Assembly: GCA_012927585.1 (NCBI GenBank)
Contig: JABBOY010000018.1
Coordinates: forward strand, 53,065 to 117,064
DNA from: Glaciimonas sp.
Lineage (GTDB): Bacteria; Pseudomonadota; Gammaproteobacteria; Burkholderiales; Burkholderiaceae_D
Reading direction: 5' to 3'
DNA length: 64,000 bases
Numbering within the stretch: the stretch's first letter is position 1; each line of letters opens with the position of its first letter. The notes under the pieces are model-generated. The model saw nothing but the letters and a program-made list of their open reading frames with translations, had not been told where the DNA came from and made no database searches. A program made the translations under genes and the position numbers. Below are positions 35,304 to 43,497 of this stretch, piece after piece.

Positions 35304-36072
35304 GGTGGTTCTCCTCTGGCGCGCCGTCTTCGCCGCCCAGATACGCACGCTGCACCTGCGCGCTGTTGCGGATCTGCTCGGGTGTGCCCGATTCCAGGAT
35401 GTTGCCGTTGACCATCACCGTCAGCGTTTGCGCCAGTGCAAATACCGCATCCATGTCGTGTTCGACCAGCAATACCGCGTGCGTCTGACTGATCTGCAGC
35501 AACAGGCGCACCATGCTGGATGCTTCCTCGGCACCCATGCCGGCCAACGGCTCGTCGAGCAGCAGCACTTGCGGCCGGGTCGCCAGCGACATCGCAATTT
35601 CAAGCTGGCGCTGTTCGCCGTGGCTCAAGGTGCCGGCGGTCACCTCGGCCCGGTGCTGCAGACCGACCGCTTCCAGCGCCTGTTCGGCCGCCCGCACGAT
35701 AGTGCGGTAGTCGCTCGCCGCACGGAATGGATTGAACGCATGCGGCTCGCGCGATTGCGCCGCCAGCCGGCAGTTTTCCAGAGTGCTGAAGCTGCCGAAA
35801 ATATTTGTCTTCTGATAACTTCGGCCAATCCCTAGTTGAGAGCGCTGCTGCGGCGACAGGCCCGTAATCTCGCGCCCGTGCAAATGGATTTTGCCACTGC
35901 TGGGCAGGATGTCGCCCGACAGCAGATTGATCAGTGTGCTCTTGCCGGCGCCGTTCGGCCCGATCACCGCATGCAGCGCGCCTGTGGCCAGCTGCAGCGA
36001 CACGTTGTGAACCGCAGTCAGGCCGCCAAAGCGTTTGCTCAGGCCACTGACGCTGAGTGCAAATTCAGTCAT
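35296..36072 (-). CDS. livG: LIV-type ABC transporter ATPase LivG (set 3)
   Basis: 258-residue ATPase from the ATG at 36072 (MTEFALSVSGLSKRFGGL). Walker A is VIGPNGAGKST, the signature LSHGEQRQLE and Walker B VLLLDEPLAGM. A YLGGEDG tail is present. Overlaps livM by four bases. Confidence 0.93.
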   Translation of the reverse strand: MTEFALSVSGLSKRFGGLTAVHNVSLQLATGALHAVIGPNGAGKSTLINLLSGDILPSSGKIHLHGREITGLSPQQRSQLGIGRSYQKTNIFGSFSTLENCRLAAQSREPHAFNPFRAASDYRTIVRAAEQALEAVGLQHRAEVTAGTLSHGEQRQLEIAMSLATRPQVLLLDEPLAGMGAEEASSMVRLLLQISQTHAVLLVEHDMDAVFALAQTLTVMVNGNILESGTPEQIRNSAQVQRAYLGGEDGAPEENHHG

Positions 36073-37127
36073 TTCCGGTCCTTGCCCGCAGCAGTGCTGC
36101 CAAACCGGTGCAGCAAACCGGCCAGCCCATTCGGCAGCAGCAACACCATCAGCACGATGAAGCTTCCCATCGCCAGCTGCCAGTGGCGGGCCCAACTGCC
36201 GAACAGGATGTCGCTGGAAAAAAATTCCTGCAGCAGTACAAATGAAAAGGCCCCGATCACCGCACCGTACAGGCTGCCGATGCCGCCCAGCAGCAGCATC
36301 ATCAAGACATTACCGGAATGGTGCCACGACAGAATTTCCGGGCTGACGAAGCCAAACTGGCAAGCCGCCAGGTAGCCGGACAGACCAGCCAGCATACCGG
36401 CCAGCACGAAAGCGCCCAGCTTGTACCAGAACACATGGAAGCCGAGCGAGCGCATCCTGTGCTCATTGGCCTTGATCCCGAGCAACGCATGGCCGAACGG
36501 CGAACGCAGCACCATCCGCAAGATGAAATACACCGCCAGCATCAGGCCGAAAATAAAATAGTAGAACTGCGCCGGGTCATCCAGATTCAGCAGCCGGACC
36601 CCGCCCAGCCGCAGTTCCGGCTTGACATACAGGTACAAGCCGTCCGAGCCGCCGCCCAGCTTGGTGTCATGGAACAGGAAGTACAGCATCTGCGCGAAGG
36701 CGAGCGTGACCATGATGAAATAAATGCCCGAAGTGCGCAGTACCAGCAGTCCGATCGCCAGCGCCAGCACACCGGACGCCAGCATCGCCAGCGGCAGCGT
36801 CGTCAGCAGGCTGGCCGCTTCGTATTGCGGCGACAGTAGCGCCACCACATAGCCGGCCAGCCCGAAATAGGCTGAATGACCGAGGCTGACCAGGCCGGTA
36901 TAGCCGACCAGCAGATCGAGGCTGAGCGCAAAGATCGCCATGATCATGATCTTGCTGACCAGTTGCAGGTAAAACGGCGAACCGATCAGCGGAATCAGAC
37001 CGAGGCACAGTGCGCCCAGCGCCAGCAGCGCCGACGCGATACTGATAGGGAAGCGTCCGCTTTTCGCGAGCGCGTCCGAAGCCATCAGCGGCATCGCTTC
37101 GGGCGTGGTTTTGGTCGATGTCAGCAT
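36069..37127 (-). CDS. livM: LIV-type ABC transporter permease LivM (set 3)
   Basis: 352-residue permease with about ten hydrophobic segments. LDLLVGYTGLVSLGHSAYFGLAGYVVA is the LivM hallmark, and the coupling loop is LLGIKANEHRMRSLGF. Two bases separate it from livH. Confidence 0.92.
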   Translation of the reverse strand: MLTSTKTTPEAMPLMASDALAKSGRFPISIASALLALGALCLGLIPLIGSPFYLQLVSKIMIMAIFALSLDLLVGYTGLVSLGHSAYFGLAGYVVALLSPQYEAASLLTTLPLAMLASGVLALAIGLLVLRTSGIYFIMVTLAFAQMLYFLFHDTKLGGGSDGLYLYVKPELRLGGVRLLNLDDPAQFYYFIFGLMLAVYFILRMVLRSPFGHALLGIKANEHRMRSLGFHVFWYKLGAFVLAGMLAGLSGYLAACQFGFVSPEILSWHHSGNVLMMLLLGGIGSLYGAVIGAFSFVLLQEFFSSDILFGSWARHWQLAMGSFIVLMVLLLPNGLAGLLHRFGSTAAGKDRK

Positions 37128-37129
37128 AC

Positions 37130-37987
37130 TCAGGCCCCCTTGAACAAACCTTGGGGCCGCCAGAGCAGAATCACCGCCATCAGCAGATACGCTGCGAAGC
37201 CGGAAAATTCGGGCAAAAATACCTTACCCAGCGTATCGGCGAACCCGATCATCAGCGCTGCCACCAGCGCGCCCTTGATCGAGCCAATGCCGCCAATCAC
37301 GACTACCACAAAGCAGATGATCAGGATCTGGTTGCCCATGCCCGGATAGACCGACGACAGCGGCGCCGCAATCATGCCGGCAAAGGCGGCCAGCGCCAGC
37401 CCGGCCGCAAACACCAGACTGTACAGCAGCTTGATATTGATGCCGAGCGATTGCACCATCTTGCGGTTGGAACTGCCGGCGCGGATCATCATCCCCAGCC
37501 GCGTCTTCTGAATCACCCAGTACATCGCGGCCGCGATGACCAGGCAAGTGCCGGAGACGAACAGCCGATATACCGGGTAACTGAGGTTGTCGGTCAGCGG
37601 GATCGAGTAATTCAGCAGCGCCGGAATCGCGACCCCCTGCACCTCGTCGCCGAACAAGATGCTGCGCAACTCCTCGAAAATCAGGATCAGGCCGAACGTC
37701 AGCAGCACCTGCTGCAAATGATCGCGCTGGTACAGGCGGCGGAACAGCACCGACTCGAGCACTATCCCGAGCAGCAGGACGATCAGCAGACCGATCGGGA
37801 TCGCCAGCCACAGGCTGCCGGTCTGCTTGGCCAGCCAGAACGATAGATAGGCACCGATCATGTAAAAGCTGCCATGCGCCATATTGATCACGCCCATGAT
37901 CCCAAATACCAGCGTCAGGCCGCTGGCCAGCAGGAACAGCAGCAAGCCATACTGGATGCTATTTAATAACTGGATCAGGAATTCCAT
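37130..37987 (-). CDS. livH: LIV-type ABC transporter permease LivH (set 3)
   Basis: 285-residue permease. IQYGLLLFLLASGLTLVFGIMGVINMAHG is the LivH N-terminus, and KTRLGMMIRAGSSNRKMVQSLGI the coupling loop. It is separated from the binding-protein gene by a 237-bp gap that contains a strong hairpin. Confidence 0.92.
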   Translation of the reverse strand: MEFLIQLLNSIQYGLLLFLLASGLTLVFGIMGVINMAHGSFYMIGAYLSFWLAKQTGSLWLAIPIGLLIVLLLGIVLESVLFRRLYQRDHLQQVLLTFGLILIFEELRSILFGDEVQGVAIPALLNYSIPLTDNLSYPVYRLFVSGTCLVIAAAMYWVIQKTRLGMMIRAGSSNRKMVQSLGINIKLLYSLVFAAGLALAAFAGMIAAPLSSVYPGMGNQILIICFVVVVIGGIGSIKGALVAALMIGFADTLGKVFLPEFSGFAAYLLMAVILLWRPQGLFKGA

Positions 37988-38139
37988 GGTGCTGCGCCCC
38001 TCAAAGGATGGATGCCGGCTGCAAAAATCCCGGCCTGCAACGGCGGCTCAGGCCGATAGCAGCCGGTCTGGCAAACCGTACACACTGCTTACTACGTAAG
38101 CATCATTAACTGTGGATTTTTATAAATTAGAAACAACAA

Positions 38140-38184
38140 AAAATTGAGAAAAGTAGGGCACGCATGGCGCACCCTACTTTTCTC
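38140..38184 (-). terminator. Intrinsic terminator/attenuator between livK and livH (set 3)
   Basis: Perfect 13-bp inverted repeat: CCCTACTTTTCTC (38172-38184) and GAGAAAAGTAGGG (38146-38158) around a 13-base loop. On the minus strand it is followed by AATTTTTTG. It is placed after the binding-protein stop and before livH, so it likely makes binding-protein mRNA exceed permease mRNA. Confidence 0.75.
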
Positions 38185-38224
38185 GATTTGCGACAACCCG
38201 ATCACGCATATTTTGCGTGGTTAC

Positions 38225-39424
38225 TTATGTAATCTTGCAGCCGCGGGCCGGGTCTTCGAGCGCCTTGGCAGCGACCCCGATGACCTTGTTTTCCTTGCCG
38301 ACCACCTTGCGCAGATAGATATCCTGCACCGGGTTGTGCGCCCGCGACAGCGTCCACGGCCCACGCGGGCTGTCGATCTTGACCTTTTCCATCGCCGCGA
38401 TCAGCGCCTGCTTATTGCCGGTATTACCCTTGACCACATCCAGTCCACCCGCATACAGCAAGCCGGCATCGTAGCCCTGCACTGCATACACGTCGGGCTG
38501 GCTCTTGAAAGCCTTGACATACGCCAGACGGAACGCTTTGTTGCGCTGGGTGTCGATGCCATCGCCATAATGCAGCGTGGTTTCCAGTCCTTCAGCTGCT
38601 TCGCCTTGCGCTTCTAGCACGCCATCGGTCAGGAAACCAGAGCCGAATAGCGGGATCTTGCCTTTCAAGCCGGCTGCCGCATAATCCTTGACGAACTTCA
38701 GCGCACCGGCACCGGCAAAAAATGCATACACCGCGTCGGGTCTGAACGAAGCGATTTGCGTCAGCAAGGCTTGGAATTCGACCGTCGGAAACGGCACCCA
38801 CAGCTCTTTTGCGACCTTGCCGCCGGCCTTGGTCAGACCTTCGGCAAAGGCGCTCACCGATTCCTCGCCAAACGCGTATTTCCAGGCGATGGTGACGACA
38901 TTCTTATGGCCGCGCTCGACCATGATTTTGCCCAGCGGATAGGAGGTTTGCCAACTGCTGAAAGAGGTGCGAAAAATATTCGGCGCGCACAAGGCACCGG
39001 TCGCCGCATTCACGCCGGCATTCGGGATGATCAGCAGGGTGCCGCTATCGCGCGCGATCTTGACCATGCCCATCGCTACTCCGCTGTGCACGGTGCCGAT
39101 CAACACATCGACCTTGTCGCGTTGCACCAGCTTGTTGGCGTTTTCCGGCCCTTTCGACGGGTCAGACTCATCGTCGACGGTGAAATATTCGACCTCGCGG
39201 CCGCCCAACTTGCCGCCGCGTTCCGCCACAGCCAACTTAAAGCCGTTGGTGATCGCATTACCCAGCGGCGCGTAGGTGCCGGTGTACGGCAGCATCAAGC
39301 CTATCCGGATTTTTGCCGATTGCGCCAGGGCGGAACTGCCCGGAACAAACAGTCCGGTCGACAACAGGCCGGCGGCAGCCACCAGCTGCCGCCGGCTTTT
39401 GTTCGGATTTGAATCGTTACGCAT
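38225..39424 (-). CDS. LIV-type substrate-binding protein (set 3), probably for aromatic acids
   Basis: 399-residue periplasmic binding protein. The N-terminus has a twin-arginine-like stretch (SRRQLVAAAGLLSTGLF) and a cleavage region near SALAQS. The mature part begins IRIGLMLPYTGTYAPLG. YFTVDDESDPSKGPENANKLV and VDVLIGTVHSGVAMGM are typical of aromatic-acid-linked LIV binding proteins. Located between a benzoate-CoA ligase and the permease genes, so benzoate or a benzoate analogue is the likely ligand. Confidence 0.88.
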   Translation of the reverse strand: MRNDSNPNKSRRQLVAAAGLLSTGLFVPGSSALAQSAKIRIGLMLPYTGTYAPLGNAITNGFKLAVAERGGKLGGREVEYFTVDDESDPSKGPENANKLVQRDKVDVLIGTVHSGVAMGMVKIARDSGTLLIIPNAGVNAATGALCAPNIFRTSFSSWQTSYPLGKIMVERGHKNVVTIAWKYAFGEESVSAFAEGLTKAGGKVAKELWVPFPTVEFQALLTQIASFRPDAVYAFFAGAGALKFVKDYAAAGLKGKIPLFGSGFLTDGVLEAQGEAAEGLETTLHYGDGIDTQRNKAFRLAYVKAFKSQPDVYAVQGYDAGLLYAGGLDVVKGNTGNKQALIAAMEKVKIDSPRGPWTLSRAHNPVQDIYLRKVVGKENKVIGVAAKALEDPARGCKIT

Positions 39425-39490
39425 GCTTGTCTCCTCGTTATGATCTGGTGCTGCCTTACGTGGCTACTGGTCAGGACGTGAATTCTGTGC

Positions 39491-41089
39491 TCACTTTTCC
39501 TTGGTGGTGTTACGTAGCTTGAAGCGCTGGATTTTTCCGGTAGCGGTCTTCGGCAAGACATCGATGAATTCAATCCAGCGCGGATATTTGTACGGCGCCA
39601 GATTGGCCTTCACATGCTGCTGCAACGTGGCCGCCAGCTCTGTATCCGGCGCCAACCCGGGACGCAGCACCACATACGCTTTCGGCTTGACCAGTCCGTC
39701 ATCGTCGAGATGGCCGACCACCGCCACTTCCAGCACCGACGCATGCGTTGCCAGCGTGGATTCGACTTCAAATGGCGAGACATAAATGCCGCCGACCTTG
39801 AGCATATCGTCGCTGCGGCCGCAGTACGTAAAATAGCCGTCTTCGCTTTCGATGTACTTGTCACCACTGCGGGTCCATTGGCCGAGGAAGGTGTGGCGGC
39901 TCTTCTCATTGTTATTCCAGTAGTGTGAAGCGCTGCTCGGTCCGCACACGTGCAACTCCCCTATTTCGCCGTTGACGACTTCATTGCCGTCCTCGCCGAT
40001 CAGTCGCACCTGATAGCCGTCAATGCGCTGACCGGTGGTGCCATAGCGCACCTGCCCGGGGCGGTTCGACAGGAAAATATGCAGCATTTCGGTCGAGCCG
40101 ATGCCATCCAGGATTTCGACGCCGGTTGCCGCCATCCAGCGCTGCCCAATGTCGGCCGGTAGTGCTTCACCGGCCGAGGTGCAGCGGCGCAGCCTTAGTT
40201 CATCGCGCTGCGGCAAATCCTGGCTGGCTAGCATGGTGCCATACAGGGTCGGCACGCCGTAAAAAATGGTTGGCTGGTAGCGGCGCAGCACGCGCGCGAC
40301 GCTGGCCGGAGTCGGACGCTCAGCCATCAGCACCGCAGTTGCGCCGACCGAGAACGGAAAAGTCATGCCATTGCCGAGCCCATACGCAAAGAACAGCTTG
40401 GCCGCCGAAAACACTACGTCGTTTTCCCGAATCCCCAGGATCGGCTTGGCATACAGCTCGGCTGTATAGATCAGGCTGCTGTGCCGATGCACGGTCCCTT
40501 TCGGCGCGCCGGTCGAACCCGATGAATACAGCCAGAAACAGGCCTCATCGCAACCGGTCGACACCGCTTCGAACTGCGGCGAAGCGGCTGCCATCAAATC
40601 GTCCATGCGCAGCTTGCCGTGCGCATCCTGCCCCGATACGATGACATACTTTAGGTGCGGCTGGCGGTCCAGGATCGGCTTGAAACTCTCGAGCAGCGCT
40701 TCTGACACCACCAGCACCTGGGCCCGACTGTCTTGCAGCATGTAGTCATAGTCCTTGCTGGTGAGCAAGGTATTGACCGCAACCGGCACGATTCCGGCCT
40801 TGATCGCACCCAGGAAAACGGTCGGGAAGTCGATCGAATCCTGCAGGCAGAGCAGAATTCTTTGCTCCATGCAAATACCGAGCTTGATGAGCGCGCCGGC
40901 AAAACGGTTCACGCGTGCCGCCAGCTCGGCATAGGTATAACTGCCATCATCGTCATAAACCGCGATCTTTGGCCCTCTGCCGGCCGCAAGGTTACGCTCG
41001 ATCAAGTCGACTGCCGCATTGTAAGGATAAGGAAATGGGCTGACAGGCAGCGCGCCCCGGCCAGAATTCGAATCAATCGCACACGGCAT
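39491..41089 (-). CDS. bclA: Benzoate-CoA ligase
   Basis: 532-residue AMP-forming ligase that activates benzoate (or a close analogue) to benzoyl-CoA with ATP. P-loop YSSGSTGAPKGTVH is near residues 187-200. GIGSTEMLHIFLSN near 330-343 is the A5 motif in the form typical of benzoate/4-hydroxybenzoate-CoA ligases. The catalytic lysine is in PKTATGKIQRFKL at the C-terminus. Length matches BclA/BzdA. It is first in a run with a binding protein and LIV permeases, so import and activation are coupled. The product joins the benzoyl-CoA made by the pad enzymes. 2-aminobenzoate or 3-hydroxybenzoate ligases are alternatives. Confidence 0.85.
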   Translation of the reverse strand: MPCAIDSNSGRGALPVSPFPYPYNAAVDLIERNLAAGRGPKIAVYDDDGSYTYAELAARVNRFAGALIKLGICMEQRILLCLQDSIDFPTVFLGAIKAGIVPVAVNTLLTSKDYDYMLQDSRAQVLVVSEALLESFKPILDRQPHLKYVIVSGQDAHGKLRMDDLMAAASPQFEAVSTGCDEACFWLYSSGSTGAPKGTVHRHSSLIYTAELYAKPILGIRENDVVFSAAKLFFAYGLGNGMTFPFSVGATAVLMAERPTPASVARVLRRYQPTIFYGVPTLYGTMLASQDLPQRDELRLRRCTSAGEALPADIGQRWMAATGVEILDGIGSTEMLHIFLSNRPGQVRYGTTGQRIDGYQVRLIGEDGNEVVNGEIGELHVCGPSSASHYWNNNEKSRHTFLGQWTRSGDKYIESEDGYFTYCGRSDDMLKVGGIYVSPFEVESTLATHASVLEVAVVGHLDDDGLVKPKAYVVLRPGLAPDTELAATLQQHVKANLAPYKYPRWIEFIDVLPKTATGKIQRFKLRNTTKEK

Positions 41090-41099
41090 TTGTCCCTCC

Positions 41100-41326
41100 T
41101 CAGATTAAACTAGTATTTTGCCCATGATGTCATTCCATGATGTCGTTTTATGCACTATGATTCACATATTATGATAATAACTTGCTTCAAGTCTAGTTAA
41201 ATATAGGCAATATAGTACCTAATTTAAGTACGCATGATTTTTGTTGCATGTTTTACTGACTGACAGGCATGATCAAGCACAAGTGACAGCCGTCGATTCT
41301 AGCCATTTTTGATAAAATGGGCGCCA
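41100..41326. promoter_or_regulatory. Divergent promoter region of bclA and boxR
   Basis: The AT-rich gap upstream of bclA contains single TGCA cores in TTATGCACTATG (about 41147-41158) and TTGTTGCATG (about 41241-41250). Together with the palindrome at 41327-41351 these could allow one regulator to control both genes. No reading frame is credible in it. Confidence 0.35.
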
Positions 41327-41351
41327 CCCTGCAATACAGTGCATTGCAGGG
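41327..41351. promoter_or_regulatory. BoxR/BzdR-type operator upstream of boxR
   Basis: Perfect 9-bp inverted repeat CCCTGCAAT (41327-41335) and ATTGCAGGG (41343-41351), with spacer ACAGTGC. It contains three TGCA cores, at 41330, 41340 and 41346. It lies 43-67 bp upstream of the boxR start. BzdR is known to bind TGCA-containing palindromes and to repress its target and its own promoters until benzoyl-CoA accumulates, so this is the expected autoregulatory site. Confidence 0.7.
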
Positions 41352-41393
41352 AATAACGTTTCTATTTAACTAACGGGATTGGGTTGAGATTAC

Positions 41394-42320
41394 ATGGACG
41401 ATTTCAATATTCTAGACTTGCCGACTCCTGAGGAAACAGCCAGGCTGGAAACTAATTACCTGACCAAGTTGGGTGAGCGCGTCCGCACCATTCGGGCCCG
41501 GCGCGGCATGACCCGCAAAATCCTGGCCCGCGATTCGAAAGTTTCAGAGCGCTATCTGGCGCAACTGGAAATGGGGCAAGGCAATATCTCGATCAACCTA
41601 CTGCGCCAGATCGCACATGCATTGGCCACGCCGCTGACCGACTTGCTGCAGGAAGAAGACTCTCCAGTCGAGCTCAAACTACTGAACGAATTTCTGGTGC
41701 GGCTCGATGCGCAGCAATTGCAACAAGTATGGGAGCTATTGTTCGTCGAGTTCGGCAACCTACATGCGCAAGACCGCCGCGAACGAATCGCGCTGATCGG
41801 TTTGCGCGGCGGCGGCAAATCGACGCTGGGCCCACTGCTGGCGAAGCGGCTCGGGATTCCTTTCATCAAGTTGAGCCAGGAAATCGAGCGCGAAGCCGGC
41901 ACTTCAATGAGCGAAATATTTTCGCTGTATGGACAATCCGGCTACCGCCGCCATGAACGGCGCGCGCTGGAAACGGCGATTTCCAAGTACAAGCGCGCGG
42001 TAATCGAAGTCCCGGGCGGCTTGGTGGCCGAACCCGCCACCTTTGAACTGCTGCTGTCGTCCTGCATCGTCGCCTGGCTGAAAACATCGCCCGAAGAGCA
42101 CATGGCGCGCGTCATCGCCCAAGGCGACCACCGGCCGATGGATGACAATAACGAGGCGATGGAAGATTTGCGACGCATCCTGCAAGGACGGGCGTCACTA
42201 TATGGCAGGGCCGACATTACCCTTGACACCGCCGGCAAGAGCATCCAGCAAAGCCTGGAAGAACTCAACGATGCACTGAAATCGAATATTGCGGTACCCA
42301 TCCTGGCGCATGGCACTTAG
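41394..42320 (+). CDS. boxR: BoxR/BzdR-family benzoyl-CoA-responsive regulator
   Basis: 308-residue two-domain regulator. An N-terminal XRE-type helix-turn-helix spans residues about 26-85 (GERVRTIRARRGMTRKILARDSKVS, LAQLEMGQGN). A shikimate-kinase-like domain fills residues about 125-300 with P-loop IGLRGGGKSTLG. This fusion is unique to BzdR and BoxR, repressors of the anaerobic (bzd) and aerobic (box) benzoyl-CoA pathways, which sense benzoyl-CoA through the kinase-like domain. Divergent from the ligase/transporter genes. Which of the two names is right cannot be settled here because neither a bzd nor a box catabolic operon is in the window. Confidence 0.88.
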   Translation: MDDFNILDLPTPEETARLETNYLTKLGERVRTIRARRGMTRKILARDSKVSERYLAQLEMGQGNISINLLRQIAHALATPLTDLLQEEDSPVELKLLNEFLVRLDAQQLQQVWELLFVEFGNLHAQDRRERIALIGLRGGGKSTLGPLLAKRLGIPFIKLSQEIEREAGTSMSEIFSLYGQSGYRRHERRALETAISKYKRAVIEVPGGLVAEPATFELLLSSCIVAWLKTSPEEHMARVIAQGDHRPMDDNNEAMEDLRRILQGRASLYGRADITLDTAGKSIQQSLEELNDALKSNIAVPILAHGT

Positions 42321-42513
42321 CAGGCATTACGTAACAGGTATTGCTGAAGTTTGCCCATATAACCGGAGACCCGGATCCAGGCTGATGCATTACGCACAGC
42401 TATTAGTGCTGAATTTTTCTAGGCGATATAAGTGCCAGTAGCACAACACTTCAACTCGTCTTCTGGATATCCGTGCAACAACGTCTCTATTTGGAGGACA
42501 TCATCACGTTTTG

Positions 42514-43485
42514 TTAAGGAGTCGCCACCAACCCTTGCTTGGAATATAAAACGTAGCTCTGGTCGTCGCGCACTGCCACGGCTGTCAACGGTGACCGGTC
42601 AGTGTAGACGACGCTCCAGGTCTGGCCGTCATCCTTGCTGCGGATCAGCTGGCCATCAAGCGAGGTCGCCCACAACGATTTCCCGTCCGACACAATATCC
42701 GTAATCGATCCATCACCTTGCGACGACACGGTCTGCCACGTTTCACCGTTGTCGGTACTCCTGAACATCTTGCCGCGCAGACCACCCACCACCAGCGTCT
42801 TAGTCGGCGTCGTCACGCCGGCCCACAAGGAGGCATTGCTGCCGGTTTTCATATACTGCCAACTCGCACCATCGTCTTTGGAGCGCAATACGGTGCCCTG
42901 CTCGGCGGCGATGAACAGTGTATTATCTCCACCCGGAAATATACTCAGCAGATTCAGGTCCGCGCGTTTGCGCCCCGGCGGCAGTGGCAGCGTTACCCGC
43001 GTCCAGGTCTTGCCGCCGTCGCGGGTACTGAGCAATAAGGACCACAGTCCCGCAGCCCAGCCTATCTGCGCATCACGGAAATACACGGTAAATAAGGGCT
43101 GGTCGACCTTGCTGTCGATATGCTGCAGCGACCATGTGTCGCCCCCATCCGTCGTGTGGATCACCGAACTGCCGTGGCCAACCGCCCAGCCATTGCGCTC
43201 ATCCATAAACGATACCGCTGTCAGAGTGAAATCCACCGGCACTTTTTTCGCCTGACGCGGCTTTTTCCCGTCACCGTCGGCCAGCAGCACATAACCATGT
43301 TCGCCCACAGCGACCATGCGATTGCCAGCTTTGGCAATACCTAGCATCATTGCCTGACTGGCGTTGCTATCGATTCGCGCTGGCGCGACCCTGACTTCCT
43401 GCGCCAGCGTGACGGCCGTCGTGCACAACATAGCCTCCAGCAGCGCTGCCTGGCACACCAGTGTTTTCATAGTTAATTGTTGCAT
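42514..43485 (-). CDS. YCF48/BNR-repeat periplasmic protein
   Basis: 323-residue (or 318 from the ATG at 43470) exported beta-propeller with an N-terminal signal peptide ending near VTLAQE. Repeats contain the Asp-box forms HTTDGGDTWSL, STRDGGKTWTR, RSKDDGASWQY, RSTDNGETWQT and RSKDDGQTWSV, spaced about 40-50 residues apart. Such proteins resemble the photosystem II assembly factor Ycf48, but in proteobacteria they accompany RND/MmpL exporters and DUF1302/DUF1329 proteins. Last gene of that set, 12 bp from the RND gene; the role is unknown, probably assembly or scaffold in the envelope. Confidence 0.8.
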   Translation of the reverse strand: MQQLTMKTLVCQAALLEAMLCTTAVTLAQEVRVAPARIDSNASQAMMLGIAKAGNRMVAVGEHGYVLLADGDGKKPRQAKKVPVDFTLTAVSFMDERNGWAVGHGSSVIHTTDGGDTWSLQHIDSKVDQPLFTVYFRDAQIGWAAGLWSLLLSTRDGGKTWTRVTLPLPPGRKRADLNLLSIFPGGDNTLFIAAEQGTVLRSKDDGASWQYMKTGSNASLWAGVTTPTKTLVVGGLRGKMFRSTDNGETWQTVSSQGDGSITDIVSDGKSLWATSLDGQLIRSKDDGQTWSVVYTDRSPLTAVAVRDDQSYVLYSKQGLVATP

Positions 43486-43497
43486 AGTGATTTACTC

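Noticed and set aside
37118..37846. 242-codon plus-strand frame rich in Gln, Arg and His
   Set aside because: Antisense to livH set 3; composition is that of a reverse-strand shadow of a membrane protein.
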